NCBI GenBank assembly: GCA_026419775.2
Contig: JAOPGA020001160.1
Span: 1 to 34,893 of the forward strand
Direction of reading: 5' to 3'
DNA: 34,893 nucleotides
Source: Acrasis kona
Lineage: Eukaryota > Heterolobosea > Eutetramitea > Acrasida > Acrasidae
Shown here: positions 29,175-34,893 of the stretch, one piece after another
Position numbering within the stretch: the first letter of the stretch is position 1
How the letters are laid out: every line of letters begins with the position of its first letter
Translations under genes and position numbers: made by a program
The notes under the pieces: model-generated
Databases searched by the model: none
Told to the model about the DNA's origin: nothing
The model's input: only the letters and a program-made list of their open reading frames with translations

Positions 29175-29440
29175 TTCCACGGCTCATTAAAACCTCCGGA
29201 TTGACCGGACACAGCGAAGCAATCGTTCGGTCAAAAAGTCTCCGGATTGACCGGTCACCGAAATCCAAAAGCCACCGGTTTGACCGGACATGGGTATCCA
29301 CCATCACCTGGACCATGAAGTGAAACATGCAGAGGGTCATTTTAACTACAGTATTAAGACAAAAAACAATATGATTACTAGAAGACATATTTATTCAAGT
29401 AAGATTGTGATAATTTATTTGTTTGCATCCAAATACTTTT

Positions 29441-29502
29441 CCACGGCTCATTAAAACCTCCGGATCCACCGAACTTCCGGTCTGACCGGATATTTCTGAC
29501 AA
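29441..29502 (+). repeat. 62-bp inverted repeat, left arm
   Basis: This is a perfect reverse complement of 29963..30024 over 62 bp, starting 'ccacggctcattaaaacctc'. Together the pair defines an inner 584-bp inverted-repeat unit inside the larger 29175..30026 structure. Confidence 0.92.
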
Positions 29503-29962
29503 GTTGACTTTCTGTTAGCCCGATGATCCTCTTACTTGACGTTGTGCCCTTTTTGAAAAAATTGAAGCCATAATTTACCCACTCATATTTATAGAAGCAT
29601 ATTACAATAAAAATAAGTCAACCAAACAAACTGCCGACAATCACAAGGAAAGTCATCTAACTACAGAGATAGTTTGAGATGAAACCAAAATTAATAAAAT
29701 AAAGTTATACGTGTGTGTGGCAACTTCGCATTGTATAACGTCAAATTCAAAACATGCATTGTGATTAACACGTCCAAATTGCTGACCTCAAAATTACACC
29801 TGCCATGTATAATTGATCATTTGGTTGGTATTTAATAGCCAATTGTTGTCAGTTCTGATTATTTCACTATGACCGGTGAATCCGGTGGATCTCTATGACC
29901 GGTCAAACCGGTGACTTTTGGATTTCGGTCAAACCAGTGGAACCGGAGGAACCACTGATTTT

Positions 29963-30024
29963 TTGTCAGAAATATCCGGTCAGACCGGAAGTTCGGTGGA
30001 TCCGGAGGTTTTAATGAGCCGTGG
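29963..30024 (-). repeat. 62-bp inverted repeat, right arm
   Basis: This is the right partner of 29441..29502, with no mismatch by eye. Identity over 62 bp, against weaker similarity to the outer left copy (24 bp at 29177..29200), implies that the inner pair is the younger or co-mobilised set. Confidence 0.92.
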
Positions 30025-30026
30025 AA

Positions 30027-31400
30027 GTGTCACTGCATTCGAAAAACGATCTCGCTTTGTTATTGACAAATTCTTTGGTGATCAAGTGATAGGTATTGTT
30101 CTCCAATACTTGGGTTATACGGAACGGTCCTTGGTAACTATCTTCCGCCTTGTTTCGATTTGGTATACGCAACATTACGATCTCACCAACCTTATAGACA
30201 TCAACCTTGTGAGCGTAATGCTGACTCTCTCTATACTTGTTACGTAAACTGGTGACTCCATAAGGAATTGTATCTTTGAATATTGACCAAAACCGAAGCA
30301 TTTTCTCACGATCATCTGCTAATTTTTTATCGCTATCAGGACTGACTACATTGAACGAGCTTCGTCCAAACATCAGTGCAAATGGTGAGGCTTGGATCAC
30401 TGAATGAATTTTTGAGTTCATGGCAAACATTACTGCTGGAACTGCAAGATCCCAGTTCTTTGGACTTGCAATCACCTGCTCTTTTAATAGCTTCACTAGT
30501 GTATCTCTTGTCGTTCTGACTGCTCGTTCTACCGCCCCATTAGCGTAATGCTCATACTCAATCACTCTATTGTGCCTAACTTTGGCCAGCTCACAAACGT
30601 TAAAAACGTGTTCAGCAATGGGGTTGCTATGGATACCGAATCGCGGGTTGTTAGTGGGAATAGCCACACATAACATGTTAATTTGTCGATCAAGATCAGG
30701 ATGTATCTAAAACCTCTGTCATTCTTCTCAGGGCCAATGGTTATAATATCAAAACGGATATCCTGACCGGGTAAACAGAACTTGACCTCTGATAATGAAG
30801 CGTAGCTGATGCGATGGTTATTAACCTTTTGGCATATCATACACTTCTTGCAAAAATCTAGACACTTCTGCATTAGATTCTTTATGACTGTATCTCCTTT
30901 GTATATCTTGATGTAGGAGAACATCGCATTAGCGCCCCAATGCCCAATAGCATGTGCCTCCTCTAACAATGCCTTCTCTCTGTGCGTCAAGACGATGTTA
31001 TTCAATCTTGATAACACGTCAGGTAACACGTTGTCCTTTCCTGCTATATGATGTACTTCATAATCGAACTCGGAAATGGTTGCCATCCAACCTGCCAAGT
31101 AGCACTGTTCTCATTTGGGTCTTTAAGCTTCTTCATCATGGACACTAACGCATTGCTGTCTGTATGCAGCTTGAAGAACTTCCCCCTCAAAATGTAACTG
31201 TAATAGTTCATATGACATATGATTGATAGTAGTTCCTTCTTTGGAATAGAGTAATTAATTTCAGTTTGTGACAAAACTCTAGAATGAAAGCCTATGTACC
31301 GCTTCTCCCCGTTAATAATTTGGAACAACGCACCGCCAATTGCATACTGACTGGCATCCGTTTCTAATTTTAATACTACATCGTTGGCTGTGAAGTGCAA
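30027..31400 (-). pseudogene. Ty3/gypsy-like pol remnant: RNase H, H2C2 zinc finger, integrase
   Basis: Reading the minus strand from 31400, the RNase H block ('LKLETDASQYAIGGALF', 'SRVLSQTEINYSIPKKELLS', 'LHTDSNALV') shifts frame near 31098. It continues as 'FDYEVHHIAGKDNVLPDVLS', then the integrase zinc region 'GHWGANAMF...CKKCMICQK' and the core start 'IRFDIITIGP'. A second shift near 30670 leads to 'TNNPRFGIHSN' and 'YANGAVERAVRTTRDTL', the gypsy integrase signature, and on to the C-terminal domain ('GEIVMLRIPNRNK'). Domain order RNase H then integrase marks Ty3/gypsy. At least two frameshifts break it, the reverse transcriptase is missing upstream, and the second catalytic position reads TNN instead of TDN. 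It is a dead copy. Its 3' end is interrupted by the inverted-repeat element. Confidence 0.87.
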
Positions 31401-31680
31401 AAACGTTGGCCATTGGTTTTAGCCCTACCAACCTCAAGTGGTGCAATTTGGATCTCATGTCCACTCGTATCTTCTTTCTCTTCGACAACCACATTCTCAT
31501 TTGAACTCAGAATATCACGCTGCCCATCCTTTGCCTCTCCTATCGTCACTACTGTCTCCTCCAGAGTTCTGGACTTTAGCGATATTATATCATTCTACAA
31601 CTCTGACCACCTTATAGTATGCTCATCTATACTGTCCTCAATCAATCTGTTGACTCTATCAATGACTTGAGCAAATTAGA
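31380..31680 (-). pseudogene. Glu-rich retroelement-associated coding fragment
   Basis: The minus strand upstream of the RNase H remnant reads as a Glu/Asp-rich helical chain, for example 'AQVIDRVNRLIEDSIDEH', a single TAG after 'TIRWSEL', then 'SLKSRTLEETVVTIGEAKDG' and 'NENVVVEEKEDTSGHEIQI'. The bias is clearly protein-like, and one in-frame stop breaks it. It runs out of frame into the RNase H block near 31390. It may be a gag, protease or linker part of the same element left after deletion of reverse transcriptase. No domain was recognised. Confidence 0.45.
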
Positions 31681-31936
31681 TGAGTCATTTAATGAAGAAT
31701 CCGACTAAAATCTTGACCTGAGTGAGCAAGAAGAGGAAGATGCTACAAGAAAAGCTAGGATGTGGTCTAAATCCGATGAGTGCAGCTGCAAAAATTGTAC
31801 CAAGAACAGCGGTCATAAAGGCTATTATGTCAACAGGGATATACTCAATAAACACAAAAGCGATCACAGGAAATACATATTTTCAGCTTCCTCAAAGAAA
31901 ATCAAAAGGGTCAGAACCTCTAAGCAAATTACATAG
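31622..31936 (+). pseudogene. Transposon-like fragment with C-x-C-x2-C zinc ligands
   Basis: A plus-strand frame reads 'LNQSVDSINDLSKLDESFNE', has TAA at 31706-31708, then continues in the same frame as 'DLSEQEEEDATRKARMWSKS', 'DECSCKNCTKNSGHKGYYV' and 'NRDILNKHKSDHRKY', ending in a basic tail at TAG 31934-31936. The C-x-C-x2-C followed by G-(Y/W)-x-V-x-R and a His/Lys/Arg-rich helix is the N-terminal pattern often preceding transposase genes in fungi and amoebae. It is too short to be complete and no catalytic domain follows. The first part overlaps the minus-strand Glu-rich fragment, so which strand codes before about 31,680 is unclear. Confidence 0.5.
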
Positions 31937-32159
31937 ATTCCTTTCAAATCATCCATTCTGCCAGATTAACTGGTATTATATTAATTAATTTTGTCTGCGC
32001 TCTCATTAACCCTCTAATGTGTAGCGGAAAGCATTTTGCAAGCTTCCATCCGAAGTTTGATTTACTTTCTAGGGAATCAGTTAAGGTCGATTCCTGATAT
32101 AAATATTTGTGCTTTATAAATATAGCTTAAGAAGAAACAAAAATCAAAAAACGTTAAGC

Positions 32160-32195
32160 TTGGGTTTGGGTTTGGGTTTGGGTTTGGGTTTGGGT
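32160..32195 (+). repeat. (TTGGGT)6 microsatellite, telomere-like
   Basis: There are six perfect TTGGGT hexamers followed by TTGAGTC. The position in the satellite unit corresponds to 'cttgggttcg' or 'aacccaa' in sister units, so this looks like a local slippage expansion of a satellite motif. It is also compatible with an interstitial telomere-type repeat. Confidence 0.85.
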
Positions 32196-32325
32196 TTGAG
32201 TCAGAATTAATTTATAATTTTTTTCTAGAAAAAATATAGGTCAAAACGCTTAAATTTGCATATGTATTCTGTTATTATCTTTTCGACTTCAGCACAAGTT
32301 AATATTAGTCACTTTTAAATTTCCC

Positions 32326-32581
32326 GGGTGGCGCCCTATGCAGTGGTTACTGCACAAACAATTTGCTTGTGAATATTAGACTTTCAAGTAACGAGTTCTA
32401 TTTCTCTCGCTACCTTTTGAGGTTTGATACAAAGTTAAGAATTGTGAATCAATACCGGTTCAAGTATCTAGTTCCTGCAAGACACTTACAGGAGTGAAGT
32501 AGATATCAACAAACTCCAAAGTAGTTTATACAAGTCGCATGCGTATTGTTTTCACTATAAATGGCTATAGGCCCAAATAAA
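32326..32581 (+). mobile_element. Probable tRNA-derived SINE, 256 bp, in satellite
   Basis: This is a 256-bp insertion that interrupts a satellite unit and is flanked by a perfect 16-bp duplication 'cacttttaaatttccc' (32310..32325 and 32582..32597). The 5' end 'gggtggcgccctatgcagtg' looks like a tRNA acceptor plus D-arm: TGCA/TGCA stem at 32339-32342 and 32351-32354 around GTGGTTAC, that is, a box A. It is followed by a CACAA/TTGTG stem like an anticodon arm. A box B-like GGTTCAAGT is at 32457..32465 (a weaker one, GGTTTGATAC, at about 32421). The 3' end is 'cccaaataaa'. Target duplication length, internal promoter boxes and lack of coding all fit a SINE mobilised by LINE machinery. Confidence 0.65.
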
Positions 32582-33037
32582 CACTTTTAAATTTCCCAAT
32601 ACGAAGATTTGAGATTATTAAGTGTATTAGCATAAGAAAAAATAAAAATAAAAAAAACTTGGGTTCGGATCGAAATTAATTTTTAATTTTTTCCTGGAAA
32701 AATATAGGTCAATATGCTCGAATATACGTATTCGGAGTTTTCGTCCCTAGCTTTTCAACTTCACCTTTGAGTCAGTGAGAGTTGATTCTTTAATTCCCGA
32801 TACGAAGATTTGAGCTTCCTAAANATAATAACTCAAGAAAAAACAAAAATCAAAAAGTTTAAGATCGTTTCGAAACCGATTTTTTATTTTTTTCTGAAGT
32901 AATATAGGTCAGAATGCTTAAAATACGCATTAAGAGTTTTAATTTTGCTCCAATCACTTTAACATTAAACTCCCGATACAAATATTTGAGCTTCTTATCA
33001 AAGATAGCTCTAGAAATATCAAAAAAACTCTAACCTA

Positions 33038-34345
33038 GTCTTAACGACTTTTGATTTTTTTTGAGTTATTATGTTTAGGAAGCTCAAATCTTCGTATCGG
33101 GAATTAAAGAATCAACTCTCACTGACTCAAAGGTGAAGTTAAAAACCTGGGAACGAAAATTCCGAATACGAATATTTGAGCATTTTAAACTATGTTACTC
33201 CTGAAAAAAATCAAAAATTAATTTCATACCAAAGGCAAGCTTAACGATTTTTGTTTTTTTCCTGAGCCATTATAGTTAGGAAGCTCAAATATTCGTATCG
33301 GGAATTATAGAATCGACTTTCACTGACACAAAAACGAAGTTGAAATCTCAAAGACGAAAACTCCCGATACTAATATTTGAGCGTCTTAACCTATGTTCTT
33401 AAGGGGAAAATTAAAATTTGTTTTTGACACAAACCCAAACTTTTTGATTTTTGATTTTTTCTTGAGCTATTATGCTCAGGAAGCTCAAATCTTCGTATCG
33501 GGAATTAAAGAATCAACTCTCACTGACTCAAAGCTGAAGTTAAAAGCGATCGACAAAAACTCCGAATACGTGTATTCAATCATATTGACCTATATTTCTC
33601 CAGATAGAAATGAAAAATAATTTCTATCCAAACCCAATATTTTTGATTTTTGATATTTTTATTATGCTAGTACGCTTAAGGAGCTCAAATATATGTATCG
33701 GGAATTTTAAAAGTGACCTATATTAACTTATGCTGAAGTCGAAAAGGTAATAACAAAAACTCCGGATACGCATATTTGAGCATTTTAACCTATATTCCTT
33801 CAGAAAAAAATCAAAAATCAGTTTCGACACAATCCCAAGTTTAACGATTTTTGATTTTTTTCGGAGCCATTATGCTTTGTAAGCTTAAATATTCGTATCG
33901 GGAATTAAAGAATCAACTCTTACTGACTCAATGGTGAAGTTGAAAAGCTAGGGACGAAAACTCCGAATACGTATATTCGAGCATTTTGACCTATATTGCT
34001 CCAGAAAAAAAATAAAAATTAATTTAGACACGAACCCAAGTTTATTGATTTTTGACTTTTTTTCTTATGCTAATATGCTTAGGAAGCTCAAATATTCGTA
34101 TCGGGAATTTTTGAATTGACTTTCGCTGACTTAAAGGTGAAGTTGAAAAGCCAGCAACAAAAACCCCAGATATGTATATTTGAGCATTTTGACCTATATT
34201 ACTTCAGAAAAAATCAAAAATTAATTTCGACCTATTTTAAAGTATTTCAATTTTTGGTTTTTTTTCTTGAGCTCCTCTGAGTAGGAAGCTTAAATCTTTG
34301 TATCGGGAATTTAAGAATCTACCTTCATGAGAGAGTTGTAAAGCA
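33038..34345 (+). repeat. About 200-bp satellite array, right arm
   Basis: Seven units are visible, with 'ggaagctcaaat...cgtatcgggaatt' starting at about 33,078, 33,280, 33,481, 33,681, 33,880, 34,083 and 34,286. The spacings are 202, 201, 200, 199, 203 and 203 bp. Units also share 'gactcaaaggtgaagtt', an 'actccgaatacg' block, 'gacctata' and a T-rich 'gatttttgatttttt' block. They are diverged from one another by substitutions and small indels. No open frame of interest was seen. Confidence 0.92.
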
Positions 34346-34351
34346 CGAAGA

Positions 34352-34531
34352 AAACTAAACTCGATACCCATCTTGCTCTTGAGTTACACTGACGGTTCTG
34401 CTACCGCTGATAGAAGTATTGCGGTTGTAAATGTATCTGATTTCAAGAAGCATGAATTCAACCGCATTCCCGGAGTAATCAACAACTACAGAGCTGAGCT
34501 TAAAGTGGTTAATCTAATCCATAACCTCTAG
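34352..34531 (+). pseudogene. Retroelement RNase H fragment
   Basis: A plus-strand frame of about 59 codons ends at TAG 34529-34531 and encodes 'LSYTDGSATADRSIAVVNVS', 'NNYRAELKVVNLIHNL'. The YTDGS motif (first catalytic Asp) and the N-x(2)-RAEL motif (catalytic Glu) are the opening two blocks of a type I RNase H domain as found in LINE-type and some LTR elements. The start and the remaining catalytic blocks are missing. It lies directly after the satellite end and overlaps in antisense the end of the right-edge ORF. It is a truncated insertion relic. Confidence 0.65.
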
Positions 34532-34893
34532 ATGCAGGTACAATTAAAAAGTGTTTACCCATATGACGGCGTTTAATGTTGGATAAATCGAAAGACGCCC
34601 GACGCTGGTCGATGGTTGTGACAGGCGCAGGTTCCTGATCCTTCAATGCAGCACTCCGACGTGAAGACCTCCTTCTTCTAACAAGTGTGTGAGAGGGTGG
34701 ACTACTTTCCTCTGCTTCTCTAGATGTTAGAGCATTGTCACTATATGCAGGGGTGTGAGTGTCATCGATTAGATCCGCGTCATTTGGGTCTTGTTCAACG
34801 GTGTCCTCTTCATTATCGAACCCTCCAAACAGCTCTTGCTCATCATCAAACTGTTGTTCATACCCAGGGGTGTGAGTGTCATCAATTAGATCC
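34509..34893 (-). CDS. Open frame running off the right edge, repeat-containing acidic protein (partial)
   Basis: The minus strand is open from 34893 to TAA at 34509-34511 (about 128 codons), with no stop. It encodes two copies of 'DLIDDTHTP' about 40 residues apart, an acidic stretch 'QQFDDEQELFGGFDNEEDT', a basic run 'LVRRRRSSRRSAALKD', and 'RRASFDLSNIKRRHMGKHFL' near the end. The 5' part is outside the window. Codon-level bias is protein-like. Composition and location among transposon debris suggest a retroelement linker or host gene tail; nothing identifies it. The last about 9 residues overlap the antisense RNase H relic, so the true end may be a fusion at an insertion junction. Confidence 0.5.
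   Translation of the reverse strand, partial: DLIDDTHTPGYEQQFDDEQELFGGFDNEEDTVEQDPNDADLIDDTHTPAYSDNALTSREAEESSPPSHTLVRRRRSSRRSAALKDQEPAPVTTIDQRRASFDLSNIKRRHMGKHFLIVPASRGYGLD

Larger units (their letters stand above)
29175..30026. mobile_element. Non-autonomous inverted-repeat element inserted in the gypsy-like pol remnant
   Basis: Both ends carry the inverted sequence 'ttccacggctcattaaaacc' plus 'tccgga'. The left terminus is at 29175 and the right at 30026. Subterminal regions contain many copies of a 'TGACCGG(T/A)' or 'CCGGT..GACCGG' motif, and the left (29250-29300) and right (29880-29935) subterminal blocks match each other in inverse orientation ('ccgaaatccaaaag' shared). The centre codes for nothing recognisable. 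The element interrupts the minus-strand integrase tail. The flanks show ACT on both sides, a candidate 3-bp target duplication. A further internal copy of the terminus begins at 29441. The superfamily is not assignable. Confidence 0.65.
32060..33037 (-). repeat. About 200-bp satellite array, left arm (inverted orientation)
   Basis: Units with the landmark 'cccgatacgaagatttgag' or variants recur at about 32,090, 32,597, 32,798 and 32,973. They run opposite to the units right of 33,037. Each unit ends in an A/T-rich 'aaaaatcaaaaa' block and an 'aatataggtcaa' block. The first unit is split by a probable SINE (32326..32581) and carries a (TTGGGT)6 expansion. One n occurs at 32824. No coding potential was seen. 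Confidence 0.87.

Noticed and set aside
29700-29870. Internal promoter or ORF in the middle of the inverted-repeat element
   Set aside because: Short stop-rich frames and no box A/B pair; nothing beyond A/T-rich filler could be supported.
31395-31670. 91-codon plus-strand ORF
   Set aside because: It is the antisense shadow of the Glu-rich minus-strand fragment, which has the protein-like bias.
33393-33620. 75-codon ORF in the satellite
   Set aside because: It spans satellite units whose sister copies do not preserve the frame.
32060-34345. CRISPR-like array
   Set aside because: The repeats are about 200 bp, diverged and tandem with no unique spacers, and the organism is a eukaryote. It is a satellite.
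1-34893. Stand-alone tRNA or rRNA genes
   Set aside because: Scanning for cloverleaf box A/box B pairs gave only the SINE-like insertion; no rRNA-like conserved segment was seen. A covariance-model scan would be decisive.

Overview
This window is nuclear DNA from a unicellular eukaryote. The evidence is a set of clearly eukaryotic genes (KDEL receptor, ZPR1, a DHX35-type DEAH helicase, OSCA/TMEM63 channel, PH, WW and ankyrin proteins), spliceosomal introns, and retrotransposon debris. Gene spacing is very tight, introns are few and only about 34-41 nt long, and many proteins are multipass or have IPT/TIG plus GCC2/GCC3 architecture. This fits a compact free-living amoeboid or flagellate protist. 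A heterolobosean such as Acrasis or Naegleria is my best guess, but no marker in the window proves it.

The window has two parts. Positions 1-28,200 are gene-dense, with about 16 likely genes on both strands. Intergenic gaps are often 12-80 bp, and one convergent pair overlaps by 6 bp. In order: a partial IPT/TIG-GCC2/GCC3 multipass receptor-like protein (+); a CorA/Alr-like divalent cation transporter (-); an orphan coiled-coil, C2-like, four-TM protein (+); a WW-EF-hand-ankyrin-PH protein (+); DHX35-like helicase (+); KDEL receptor (-); ZPR1 (+); a secreted and membrane-anchored periplasmic-binding-protein-like protein (+); OSCA/CSC1/TMEM63 (-); a small four-TM protein (+); an acidic coiled-coil protein (+); a single-PH protein (-); a frameshifted Crinkler-like NTPase remnant (-) with an adjoining hypothetical ORF; another four-TM protein (+); two small hypotheticals; and a DUF262/GmrSD-like protein (-).

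Positions 28,200-34,893 hold almost no intact genes. They contain a decayed Ty3/gypsy-like pol with an internal deletion and an inserted inverted-repeat element; a zinc-ligand-bearing transposon-like fragment; a roughly 200-bp satellite array that flips orientation near 33,037; a probable tRNA-derived SINE inserted in that satellite with a 16-bp target-site duplication; a (TTGGGT)6 expansion; a retroelement RNase H fragment; and an open reading frame running off the right edge.

The genes do not form an operon or a single pathway. Several act at membranes: ion transport (CorA-like, OSCA), secretory retrieval (KDEL receptor), surface ligand binding (IPT and PBP-like proteins) and phosphoinositide binding (two PH proteins). 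The most unusual items are the near-constant 37-nt introns, the eukaryotic DUF262 protein with a degenerate C-terminal nuclease-like region, the CorA-like protein with SIN in place of GMN, the WW-EF-ankyrin-PH fusion, and the head-to-head satellite with its SINE insertion.
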